A stretch of 64,000 nt of DNA from the NCBI GenBank assembly GCA_031291675.1, contig JARLIO010000031.1, positions 1 to 64,000 of the forward strand, in the 5' to 3' direction. The DNA is from Azospirillaceae bacterium. Its GTDB lineage: Bacteria > Pseudomonadota > Alphaproteobacteria > Azospirillales > Azospirillaceae. Within the stretch, counting starts at the first letter, position 1. Every line of letters begins with the position of its first letter. The notes under the pieces were generated by a model, which had not been told where the DNA came from, ran no database searches, and worked only from the letters and a program-made list of their open reading frames with translations. Both the position numbers and the translations under genes were made by a program. Positions 53,991 through 63,478 of the stretch are shown here, one piece after another.

Positions 53991-55637
53991 TCAGTGTCGG
54001 CTCAGGACGTCGGCGTAGCTCTCCGGGGTGTCGATGTCGAACAGGATCTGGTTGTCGTCGACGCTGACCTCGCAGACCTGATCGCGATAGGCGTCGATCA
54101 GGTGTCTGGCGCCAGAGTCGCCCCGAAGCTCCTGCATCGCCGCGAAAAATCGTCGGTCCCAGAGCACCGGATTGCCGCGTTGCCCGTCGAAGGTCGGGAC
54201 GCAGATCGTCCGGCCTTCGACGGGATTGTAGGCTGCGATCAGCCGGCTTAGCACGACAGCCGGCACGGTCGGCATGTCGCCGAGGCAGATGCAAACCCCG
54301 TCGATATCCTCGGGCAGCGCCGCGACGCCGGCTCCGAGGCTGGTGCTGAGGCCGTCGGCAAAGGCGGGGTTGTGGACCAGGGTTACCGCCCGACCGGCGA
54401 GCGCCGCCGTCACCGCGCTCTGTTGATGACCGGTGACAACGATCACCGGTGCGGCCTGCGAGGCCAGGGCGGCCTCGACCACCCGGGCCACCATCGGTGT
54501 GCCGCCGACATCGATCAGCAATTTGTTGGGGCCGCGCATGCGCCGGGATTGTCCCGCGGCCAGGACGATGGCGGCGATCCGCGGTGCGGACGGGACTTTC
54601 GGCGTCGCCTCGGCGCGCGGCAGTGGCCGGCTCTGACTCTCGCTCAGCAATCCCCCCAACCCCATCAGGCAGATGTCGTGGCTGGTCACGGTCAGCCCGG
54701 CGGCAAGGCGTTCCAGCACCCAGTCGAGGCCATTGGTCGTCGGCGACCGGGCGCAACCCGGAAGTCCCAACACCGGGATCCATGCGCGGGCGGCGCGCGG
54801 TTCCGGCACCGGCAGATCGGCCAACAGCAGCAAATTGCCGGGATCCACCGGCATGCCGAAATGACGAACCTGGCCACCGGCCTGTTCGATCGCGGCAGGC
54901 ACGACGTCGCGGCGGTCGGTGATCGCCGAGGCGCCGGCGATCAACACCAGATCACTGCCGGTGAGCCGGACATCGGCAATGACCCGGGCCAGGGCGTCCC
55001 GCTCGTGGGCGACCCGGAACTCCTGATCGAGGCGACAACCCAAGGCCGCCAGACGGTTCCGGGTCACGGCCGTGGTTTTGTCGAGCATCGCGCTTTTGGT
55101 GCCGTCGAGCCGCGTCTGAACCAGGGAGCAGGACAGGGATTGAAACGGCGCGATCCGGATCAGCGGTGGGCCCGCCGCCGCCTCTGCGGCGCAGCGATCG
55201 ACTACGGTCCGGGGCACGGCGAAGGGGATCACCTTGATTGTCGCCACCATCTGGCGCGGTTCGACGACGGCGAACGCCGGCAGCGTGGCGATGGTCACGG
55301 CCTCGTTGACCAGGTTGAGCGCATGCAGGCGGGACACGTCGATCAAGACCAGACCGGGAACCGTCGCAAACAGATTGACCCGGCCGGTGAAGGCGGCGCT
55401 GGCGACCAGATGGGCCCCGGTCGCCGCGGTCGCGACCCGGGCCGCCGCCCAGTCCTCGCCGTCATCGTCGGCACCCGGGCGGGCGACAACGACATCGTGG
55501 ATGCCCGCGTCGCGCAGCGCGGTGATATCGGCGGCGCTGAGGACGCGGCCCTTCCGGAACGGCCCCTGCGGCAGCTTCACGGCATGGGCCAGCAACGCGC
55601 CTTCGGCGTCATCGAGCGGTATCCGGCCGAATTCCAT
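53991..55637 (-). CDS. MoeA-like/MocA fusion: molybdenum cofactor cytidylyltransferase
   Basis: 548 residues. The N-terminal 340 residues resemble molybdopterin-binding (MoeA/MogA-type) proteins (LPQGPFRKGRVLSAADITALRDAGI, LVLIAGASAITDRRDVVPAAIEQAGG). The C-terminal 200 are a MobA-like nucleotidyltransferase (IAAIVLAAGQSRRMRGPNKLL, CLGDMPTV). The fusion fits attachment of CMP to molybdopterin for xanthine-oxidase-family enzymes. It is the last gene of the leftward cluster starting at 58938. Confidence 0.85.
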   Translation of the reverse strand: MEFGRIPLDDAEGALLAHAVKLPQGPFRKGRVLSAADITALRDAGIHDVVVARPGADDDGEDWAAARVATAATGAHLVASAAFTGRVNLFATVPGLVLIDVSRLHALNLVNEAVTIATLPAFAVVEPRQMVATIKVIPFAVPRTVVDRCAAEAAAGPPLIRIAPFQSLSCSLVQTRLDGTKSAMLDKTTAVTRNRLAALGCRLDQEFRVAHERDALARVIADVRLTGSDLVLIAGASAITDRRDVVPAAIEQAGGQVRHFGMPVDPGNLLLLADLPVPEPRAARAWIPVLGLPGCARSPTTNGLDWVLERLAAGLTVTSHDICLMGLGGLLSESQSRPLPRAEATPKVPSAPRIAAIVLAAGQSRRMRGPNKLLIDVGGTPMVARVVEAALASQAAPVIVVTGHQQSAVTAALAGRAVTLVHNPAFADGLSTSLGAGVAALPEDIDGVCICLGDMPTVPAVVLSRLIAAYNPVEGRTICVPTFDGQRGNPVLWDRRFFAAMQELRGDSGARHLIDAYRDQVCEVSVDDNQILFDIDTPESYADVLSRH

Positions 55638-55691
55638 CCCCTGGTCCTTTTTTGCTTCTGATTTTTACGTGATTTCTGCGGGCGTAAGCCG

Positions 55692-56405
55692 TCAGGTTCT
55701 GGCGCCCCCGCTGTCGTCCGTGCGCCGCACCTGGATGATCTGGGCCAGGATCGCGGTGGCGATCTCGGCGGGGGTCGCCGCCTTGATCGCCAGCCCGACC
55801 GGTGCGTGGATACGTTTGATGTCGGCCTCGCCAAAGCCGGCCTCGCGCAGCCGGTCGATCCGTGCCGCATGGGTCGACCGGCTGCCCAGCGAGCCGATAT
55901 AGAATGCCGGCGAGCGCAAGGCGGCATGCAAGGCCGGATCATCCAGCTTGGGGTCGTGGGTCAGGGTGACGATCGCGCTGCGGCGATCCGGCCGCAACTG
56001 TTGCAGGGCGTCATCGGGCCATTCGCTGACGATCGTGACCCCGGGGAACCGGGCATCGGTGGCAAAGGCGCCACGCGGATCAATGACGACGACATCGAAG
56101 CCGTCGACCACCGCCATCGGTGCCAGGGCCTGGGCGATATGGACGGCACCGACCAGCAGCAGGCGCGGCGGCGCATTGAAGGATTGGACGAACCATCGCC
56201 GTTCGTCGTCTTCGATGACCCCGCTGCGATCCGCGTCGAGCCACTGGCGGATCACGGTCAGGTCGGTGGCGTCGAACCCGAGACCACCATGGGCGACGGT
56301 ATCGGTGACCAGCGTCTGCAACCCGGTGCCCAGGTCAGTGACCAGGGCGACCGGGTGTTTGTCGGCGCGGGCGCTGACCAGGCGGTCGAGAAGATCGCGC
56401 TTCAT
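55692..56405 (-). CDS. XdhC/CoxF C-terminal Rossmann-domain protein
   Basis: 237 residues. The Rossmann part starts RLLLVGAVHIAQALAPMA and contains FYIGSLGSRSTHAARIDRLREAGF, typical of XdhC_C. XdhC-like proteins insert or sulfurate the molybdenum cofactor of xanthine-oxidase-type hydroxylases. The N-terminal XdhC part is a separate protein upstream; the two genes overlap by four bases (ATGA). Confidence 0.88.
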   Translation of the reverse strand: MKRDLLDRLVSARADKHPVALVTDLGTGLQTLVTDTVAHGGLGFDATDLTVIRQWLDADRSGVIEDDERRWFVQSFNAPPRLLLVGAVHIAQALAPMAVVDGFDVVVIDPRGAFATDARFPGVTIVSEWPDDALQQLRPDRRSAIVTLTHDPKLDDPALHAALRSPAFYIGSLGSRSTHAARIDRLREAGFGEADIKRIHAPVGLAIKAATPAEIATAILAQIIQVRRTDDSGGART

Positions 56406-56727
56406 ACGACGGCCTCGACATAGATCTCGATCTTGCCGCCACAGGCCAGGCCGACCGCCCAGGCCTGTTCGTTGCTGATGCCAAAGCGCAGGATCCGCGG
56501 TTCGCCATCGCGCATGGCCTGTTGGGCCTCATGCACGACCGCGCTTTCGATGCAGCCGCCCGAGACCGACCCGACCATGGTTCCGGCTTCGTCGACCGCC
56601 AACTGGCTGCCGACCGGGCGCGGTGACGACCCCCAGGTCTGGACCACGGTCGCCAGCGCGACCTTTCGGCCTGCGGCATGCCAGGCTGCCGCCTGCTCCA
56701 GGATCTGATCCGGTGTGGCAAATGCGC

Positions 56728-56731
<4 letters not shown>
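56402..56731 (-). CDS. XdhC/CoxI N-terminal-domain protein
   Basis: 109 residues. It contains VALATVVQTWGSSPRPVGSQLAVDEAG and GSVSGGCIESAVV, the XdhC_CoxI signature with the conserved cysteine. Together with the downstream gene it makes a split XdhC. Its ATG overlaps the stop of the VWA gene. Confidence 0.88.
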
Positions 56732-58002
<1,271 letters not shown>

Positions 58003-58011
58003 CCGCCGGCC

Positions 58012-58938
58012 TCAGGAGGCGATCGCCGCGGCGGACAGTTCGGCCCGAACCTGGGTCAGGATGCGGTTGGCCTCGCTGCCCTGGATCCGCGCGATGTCAT
58101 CCTGGTATTTCAACAGGGTCCCCAGCGTGTCGTCGATCACCGCCGGATCCAGTTCCAGCCGGTCGAGCTGCGTCAAGGCCTGGGCCCAATCCAGGGTTTC
58201 GGCGACGCCGGGCAGCTTGAACAGGTCCATCCGGCGCAGGCGCTGGACGAAGCCGACCACTTCGGCCGCCAACCGCTCGCCGGCACCCGGTGCCTTGAGG
58301 CGGATGATGGCGAGTTCCCGCGCCGCATCGGGATAATCAACCCAATGATAGAAGCAGCGCCGTTTCAGTGCATCATGGATTTCCCGGGTGCGGTTCGAGG
58401 TCACGATCACGATCGGGGGTTCCTCGGCGCGGATCGTCCCCATTTCCGGGATCGTGATCTGGAAGTCCGACAGGACCTCAAGCAGATAGGCCTCGAACGG
58501 TTCGTCGGTACGGTCGATTTCGTCGATCAGCAGGACGGGTGGGCCGTTCGGCGTCGGTTCCAGCGCCTGCAGCAACGGGCGTTTGATCAGGAAACGCTCA
58601 TCGAAAATGTCGGCCGCCAGCCGGTCGCGGTTTTGCACGCCTTCGGCTTCGGCAAGCCGGATCTCGATCATCTGGCGCGAATAATTCCACTCATAGACCG
58701 CAGCCGCGAGATCCAGCCCTTCGTAGCATTGCAGGCGCAGCAGGCGACGATCGAGTGTCTGGCTCAGAACCTTGGCGATTTCGGTCTTGCCGGTCCCGGC
58801 TTCGCCTTCCAGGAACAGCGGACGATGAAGTTTTAGCGCAAGAAACAACGCCGTCGCCAACGAGCAGTCGGCAACGTAATGACCCTGGTGCAGCAGGGCG
58901 TGGGTCGCGTCAACGGAAGTCGGCAGCGCATGAACCAT
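58012..58938 (-). CDS. MoxR-family AAA+ ATPase (CoxD-like)
   Basis: 308 residues with Walker A GEAGTGKTE, Walker B LLIDEIDR and sensor 1 VTSNRTREIH. MoxR/CoxD ATPases partner with a VWA protein to install or rearrange metal cofactors. It is the first gene of the leftward operon MoxR-VWA-XdhC(N)-XdhC(C)-MocA. Confidence 0.9.
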   Translation of the reverse strand: MVHALPTSVDATHALLHQGHYVADCSLATALFLALKLHRPLFLEGEAGTGKTEIAKVLSQTLDRRLLRLQCYEGLDLAAAVYEWNYSRQMIEIRLAEAEGVQNRDRLAADIFDERFLIKRPLLQALEPTPNGPPVLLIDEIDRTDEPFEAYLLEVLSDFQITIPEMGTIRAEEPPIVIVTSNRTREIHDALKRRCFYHWVDYPDAARELAIIRLKAPGAGERLAAEVVGFVQRLRRMDLFKLPGVAETLDWAQALTQLDRLELDPAVIDDTLGTLLKYQDDIARIQGSEANRILTQVRAELSAAAIAS

Positions 58939-59069
58939 GATGATGAATTATAGACCAGAGGATGTTTTCGCGCTGCCAAAAAGAGAGCATCGCGCGCCCG
59001 CCATGGCAGCATCGGGTCAGGCTGGCTCCGCCGTGCTGAGTGTGGACGGGGCCGTTGATTGATGCGCGC

Positions 59070-60044
59070 CTATTCGGCTGCTGCCGCCATCACCGCCGGA
59101 GCGGTCAGCGAGCGCACGATAGCCGTCATCACTGGCGGGCACACGCCGTTTCCCAGGAGCATGATGCGATCCCGGCGGCAGCCGTGATCCAGCTTTCCGC
59201 AAAAACCCATGGCCCGCTTCAACTCCGGCACCTGGAGCATTCGCAGCATCGGCGTGTCGGCATTCCAGGTGACCAGCCCGAACCGGTCCAGGGTGGTCAA
59301 AGTGCGGATTGGCTTGTCCAACGCCTGCCAGCCCCCGCTGCCGTCCGAGCCGTAGTAGACGATGAGAAAGTCCTTTCCTCGCCCCAGATCCTGCATCGCC
59401 CTCTCTGCACGAGCGATGGTGTTTACGGCACGCCCATCCCTGTAAAGCGGACGTGATGACCACGTTCCCGGTGGATCCAGGATGTCCCTCGCGGTCTTCG
59501 TAACACTGCCGAAAGGCAGCGGTACCTCGTCGGGCATCCGCTCACGGTCGCACAACAGGAACAGGCGCCGCCGGGTCTGGGGGACGCCGAAGCTTCCGGC
59601 ATCCAGCACTTGGCGGCGAACATAGTAGCCCAGAGCACCGAGTTCGGCCACGAGCGGGTCATAACCGTCCCACTTCCTCATGTGGACGACGTTTTCCAGA
59701 ACCATCCACCGGGGCGACAACACACGGGCGAAATTCAGAAGATAGCGGGCCGTCCGCTTGCTGTTCTCGTTACGCGGAGCATTGCCCTTGGCGCAGGTGT
59801 GGTTGGTGCATTCCGGGGAAGCCAGGATCAGGTTGATGTCGCCGAGGTCCAGGCCGAGGTCGACCGGAGAGGACTTTTCGCCGAGCGTGACGTTCGGTGC
59901 CGCAGCATTGGGAAAGTTCGCCTTGTAGGTTTGGCTGGCGATGTCCCAGGCATCAATGCCGCAAACAATCTCCGCCCCCGCGACCTGGGCACCCAGGCTG
60001 CTGCCACCGCCACCACAGAAAAGGTCAAGGGTTCTCAATCTCAT
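59070..60044 (-). CDS. DNA (cytosine-5-)-methyltransferase
   Basis: 324 residues from the ATG at 60044 (MRLRTLDLFCGGGG). Motifs: I TLDLFCGGGGSSLG, IV SPECTNH (PEC in place of the common PPC/PCQ, but with the catalytic cysteine kept), VI ENV, VIII QTRRRLF, and X GNGVCPPV. The target-recognition region is short. It methylates cytosine in a short site, protecting host DNA from the nuclease(s) of this locus. It is the last gene of the leftward defence group. Confidence 0.9.
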   Translation of the reverse strand: MRLRTLDLFCGGGGSSLGAQVAGAEIVCGIDAWDIASQTYKANFPNAAAPNVTLGEKSSPVDLGLDLGDINLILASPECTNHTCAKGNAPRNENSKRTARYLLNFARVLSPRWMVLENVVHMRKWDGYDPLVAELGALGYYVRRQVLDAGSFGVPQTRRRLFLLCDRERMPDEVPLPFGSVTKTARDILDPPGTWSSRPLYRDGRAVNTIARAERAMQDLGRGKDFLIVYYGSDGSGGWQALDKPIRTLTTLDRFGLVTWNADTPMLRMLQVPELKRAMGFCGKLDHGCRRDRIMLLGNGVCPPVMTAIVRSLTAPAVMAAAAE

Positions 60045-60205
60045 GGTGTCAGTTTCTATCAAGTCAGACGAACCAAAGCCAGATCGGAAACACCGGTTCA
60101 CAGTGCGACATCAAAAAGAACGGAATGCCGAGAGTACTTTCCCGTGGCAGCAACCCATTCACGTAGATCTCGTGACGTTCCGGTGTTCGGGTAGGTCTGG
60201 TGTGC

Positions 60206-60607
60206 TCAATCCGTATTTTGCTTGACAGCTTCAACCACTCGGGCAAGGCAGCATTGAAGATCCGATTCAATCTGGTGTTCCCAGAGCCGCACTACCTTCC
60301 ATCCCATTCGCCGGAGTTCCCGGTGATTGCGGGCGTCGCGTCGGCGGGTCGCCTCTATCTTCGCCTCCCATTTCTCGGACAGCTTGTCTCGCCACAGCGG
60401 GAACCGCCAGCCGTGCCAGAAGTCACCATCGACGAAGAGCGCCACCCGGGCCGCCGCAAAGACGAAATCCGGTCGCCCCGGCAACGTCCGAACGTGACTT
60501 TCCCATTCCAGGCCGAGCGAGGACAGACCGGCGGCCACCGCCTTCTCCGGTCCTGTGTCCTTTCCTCGGATGCGGGACATCACCGCGCTTCGTGTCTCGG
60601 GAGACAT
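60206..60607 (-). CDS. vsr: Very short patch repair endonuclease (Vsr-like)
   Basis: 133 residues from ATG 60607, or 149 from an in-frame GTG at 60655 closer to the AIPR stop. Family motifs are SRIRGKDTGPE, GRPDFVF, VFVDGDFWHGW and the R-x-N helix (ARNHRELRRMGWKVVRLWEH). Vsr nicks at T:G mismatches made by deamination of methylcytosine. Beside a C5 methyltransferase it limits mutation at methylated sites; it might also serve as the restriction nuclease. Confidence 0.9.
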   Translation of the reverse strand: MSPETRSAVMSRIRGKDTGPEKAVAAGLSSLGLEWESHVRTLPGRPDFVFAAARVALFVDGDFWHGWRFPLWRDKLSEKWEAKIEATRRRDARNHRELRRMGWKVVRLWEHQIESDLQCCLARVVEAVKQNTD

Positions 60608-60672
60608 GATGTCGCCACGGTGGCGCCTGGGCCGCTTGGGATCGGTCGTCTCCACCTCTGCGGGCTCTCGGT

Positions 60673-62463
60673 CTATCGCATTTCTGGCGAACCGCCGATG
60701 GGGTGGCTGTAGCTCGCCGCCAGTACGGCCTGCCAGCACTCGGCTTTTTTGGCCCATTCCGAGACCATCCGTCCGTCTGCTGACGAGAGTAGCACCCGGT
60801 TGATCTCTTCCGCCCAGGTGCGGATCAGCTGCTTCATCTCGCCGGAAATAGCTTGGCTGTTCCAGATGCGATCGAGGTCGATGCGGCTGCCCAGACGGTT
60901 GGCGATCAGAGCCACCGTGTAGACGGTGACGTTGGCTTGGAACGCTGGAACCAGAGGGCGGACGATCTTCTGGGTTTCCTTGAACAGGATCGCCTTGGCG
61001 ACCATCCGCTTCCAGGTCGCCACGTCCGGCAGCGGTGGCGCGTCCTGCCCCTCGGGCGGGGTCAAAGCCTCCATGAACCGTTCGAAGTTCTTCTGGGAAC
61101 CGAAGCTGACGTCGTGGGGCTTCTGGTCCCAGGTATTCATGTACTTGGCGAGGTCAGTCTTCGTGATCTTTCTCGACGTCGGGATGGCGTCCTTGAGCTG
61201 CTTCAACTTCGCGGGCGTCGACCCATCCCTGGCGAGCATGGTGTTGTAGCTTCCTGCGGCGCGCTCGTAGAACCAGCGCCCGACGCCATCGGGGCAGTAG
61301 GTGGTCAGCGCGAGCTTCTCCAACTCGACGTGGAAGGGCTTATTGGCCGACAGGTCGGAGAGCTTCACCGCATTCTGGCTGTTGGCGAAGCGGGAGATGT
61401 CGGAGATCAGCGCCTCCTCCTGGACCGAATCGGCCGACCGCAGGACGATGATCTTGGCCGGAACCCGGACCTGTGACAGGTCGATGGACGAATCCTTCTT
61501 CTTCGAGAAATACAGGGAGGCCGTCGTCTGCCCGCCGTTGACGATCTGCATTCCCCGCATCCACTGGATGCCGGGACTGCCGTCCGCAGTTCTGCCGAGA
61601 AATAGCTCGTCCGCGACCAGCACAATGCCATTGTTGTAGGCCATGAAGCGATCGGGTGCCGTCCTCAAGGTATCTCTGATGCCGCGATTGACCTTGCCGG
61701 TCACGCTGAGAAACGACCGGACGTTTGCTTCCAGAAGACGGGCGCCGTACTTCTCGTAGATGAACCGCAATGCCTCACCCGGGATGACCGTCAGGGCGTA
61801 GTCGTAGTCGCTCGTCTCGCCAGGCACGTACACGCACGGCAAAGCCCCGCCGGACACCTGAGTGAAGTCGACGGTCAGTTCGTCACGCGGTTTCCCTTCG
61901 GACCAATGGCGGTGCAGACGTTCGATGTCCATCACCTCCAGCTTGATGGTCTTGCCCTGGACCAAGCGGACGGCGAAATTTTTTGATTTTGCCCTGCAAT
62001 CAGTGAGTACATAGATACGAATCTGGTCGATTAGATTGTACCCATCTTGAATGTTTATTACCAAAGGATAGACATCGTTAGAAAGATCTATTTTCTTACT
62101 CAACTGACCTCCAGCGCAGCCATTAACAAAAGCTACGCATTGGGAGGCAGCTGTCTTGGTTTCCGAGTCCGGGACCGGCGTGATTTCGTCCACGCCCTCG
62201 TACAGGCTGACGAACAGATCGACCTGGTCGCAGTCTTCCGAAATCGCGTATCCGCTGAGCCGCAGCTTGGCCCGCCCGACCGTGGCCTCGAAGTGGCAAA
62301 CTTTCGGCTCGAACGTCATGCCGATCTCCGCCATGTGCTGCATGACGATCTCGGCGAAGACTGACTCGGGGTAGGGGTAAGCGTCACCCGTATCGCCCAT
62401 GCGGTCAGCGATTTCCGTCCGCACCTCTGTCTGGGTTTGCCGAAGAAAATCCACGAGTTCCAT
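60673..62463 (-). CDS. AIPR-family (abortive phage infection) protein
   Basis: 596 residues. The AIPR signature GMQIVNGGQTTASLY is near residue 320, with RFMAYNNGIVLVAD before it and SRFANSQNAV after it. AIPR proteins occur in phage-defence loci. The start ATG is one base after the stop of the DUF4420 gene, so the two are tightly linked. A local AT-rich stretch (about 61975-62110) falls inside the gene. Confidence 0.88.
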   Translation of the reverse strand: MELVDFLRQTQTEVRTEIADRMGDTGDAYPYPESVFAEIVMQHMAEIGMTFEPKVCHFEATVGRAKLRLSGYAISEDCDQVDLFVSLYEGVDEITPVPDSETKTAASQCVAFVNGCAGGQLSKKIDLSNDVYPLVINIQDGYNLIDQIRIYVLTDCRAKSKNFAVRLVQGKTIKLEVMDIERLHRHWSEGKPRDELTVDFTQVSGGALPCVYVPGETSDYDYALTVIPGEALRFIYEKYGARLLEANVRSFLSVTGKVNRGIRDTLRTAPDRFMAYNNGIVLVADELFLGRTADGSPGIQWMRGMQIVNGGQTTASLYFSKKKDSSIDLSQVRVPAKIIVLRSADSVQEEALISDISRFANSQNAVKLSDLSANKPFHVELEKLALTTYCPDGVGRWFYERAAGSYNTMLARDGSTPAKLKQLKDAIPTSRKITKTDLAKYMNTWDQKPHDVSFGSQKNFERFMEALTPPEGQDAPPLPDVATWKRMVAKAILFKETQKIVRPLVPAFQANVTVYTVALIANRLGSRIDLDRIWNSQAISGEMKQLIRTWAEEINRVLLSSADGRMVSEWAKKAECWQAVLAASYSHPIGGSPEMR

Positions 62464-62464
62464 G

Positions 62465-63478
62465 TCACAAAACTCCCAATTGCTTCAGCACCGTCACCAG
62501 ATCGGCGTCCACCGAGTTTACAAGGTCCAGATCGACCACATAACGGGCCTTGGTCACAGCCGGTGGTACGGCACCCCGGATCAGTCTCGGAAAGCCCGCG
62601 TCGATCGGCAGAAGCCTCGTGCGAACATGGAGGAACTTTCGAACATACCGTTCCGAGAAGGCGTCGAAAAAGCCGACCCGGAGAAGACGACTGTCCAACA
62701 GCGCTGTGCTGTCAATCTGCTCACGCACCTTCTCCCGAACTGCAGCCACCAAACCAGGAAGATTAAGGCCAGTCTCGTCGAGAGTAAGCCGGACACCGGC
62801 CACGAAAAGCGGCTGCCTCACGGCGTCGTCGAGCTGTTCCAGAGATCCGATGGTCGCAGGGAAGCCCACGGCCGCGATGGTTGCCTTGACCTCGATGGCA
62901 CCGGGGCCGATCTCGAAATCCTGGATGGCGTCCATCGGCCCCTGCCAGCAGTCGAGGGCGGCCGCAGCGGGGACGCCGACGTCGAGGAGGCGGTTCAGGA
63001 TCGTGAGTTCGCCGAAAAGCCCGACTTCGGATTCGGCACTCAGCACGCCGTCGCGGCCCTTTTCCATGAACTCCTGCCAGGCCCTGATCCGACCGACGAA
63101 AAGCGGGAAGAGCCGATCATCGCCAACGTGCCCGGACGCCTCAAGCAGGCCGAGCACGTCCGCCGCCATCGTGGCGAACATCTCAAGACTGCCGGTCACT
63201 TGTCGGGACAGGGAGAACCATTCGTGTGTCCCGCCCAGGAACTGCCCCTCCGGCCGTTCGACCCGGAATCCTCTGCCCTCGGGGAGAGCGCCGAACGAAC
63301 GCGAGGAAGGAAGACGGAATCCCACGAGAACCGCTTCTTCGTCCCCAGGGAATCGCCTCCCGACGAGAACCTGGCAGGGGGCTGCGACGTCCACTGGGAT
63401 CGTCCGCCAGCCATCGCCGTGTGTTCCCCCGCCGAGTGCCCGCCAGGCGGAATGCAACCGCTCAATCAACGCCGCCAT
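62465..63478 (-). CDS. PD-(D/E)XK motif protein (DUF4420 family)
   Basis: 337 residues from the ATG at 63478 (GGAG at proper spacing), overlapping the previous gene by 17 bp. The nuclease-like core has GLFGELTIL, WQGPMDAIQDFEIGPGAIEVKAT, giving the D...ExK arrangement of restriction-nuclease folds. It is a probable effector nuclease or recognition subunit of the defence locus. Confidence 0.85.
   Translation of the reverse strand: MAALIERLHSAWRALGGGTHGDGWRTIPVDVAAPCQVLVGRRFPGDEEAVLVGFRLPSSRSFGALPEGRGFRVERPEGQFLGGTHEWFSLSRQVTGSLEMFATMAADVLGLLEASGHVGDDRLFPLFVGRIRAWQEFMEKGRDGVLSAESEVGLFGELTILNRLLDVGVPAAAALDCWQGPMDAIQDFEIGPGAIEVKATIAAVGFPATIGSLEQLDDAVRQPLFVAGVRLTLDETGLNLPGLVAAVREKVREQIDSTALLDSRLLRVGFFDAFSERYVRKFLHVRTRLLPIDAGFPRLIRGAVPPAVTKARYVVDLDLVNSVDADLVTVLKQLGVL

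Noticed and set aside
53215-54783. 522-codon minus-strand open frame over the amidotransferase and MocA genes
   Set aside because: It overlaps the glutamine amidotransferase in antisense and MocA out of frame. The real MocA frame has clear motifs.
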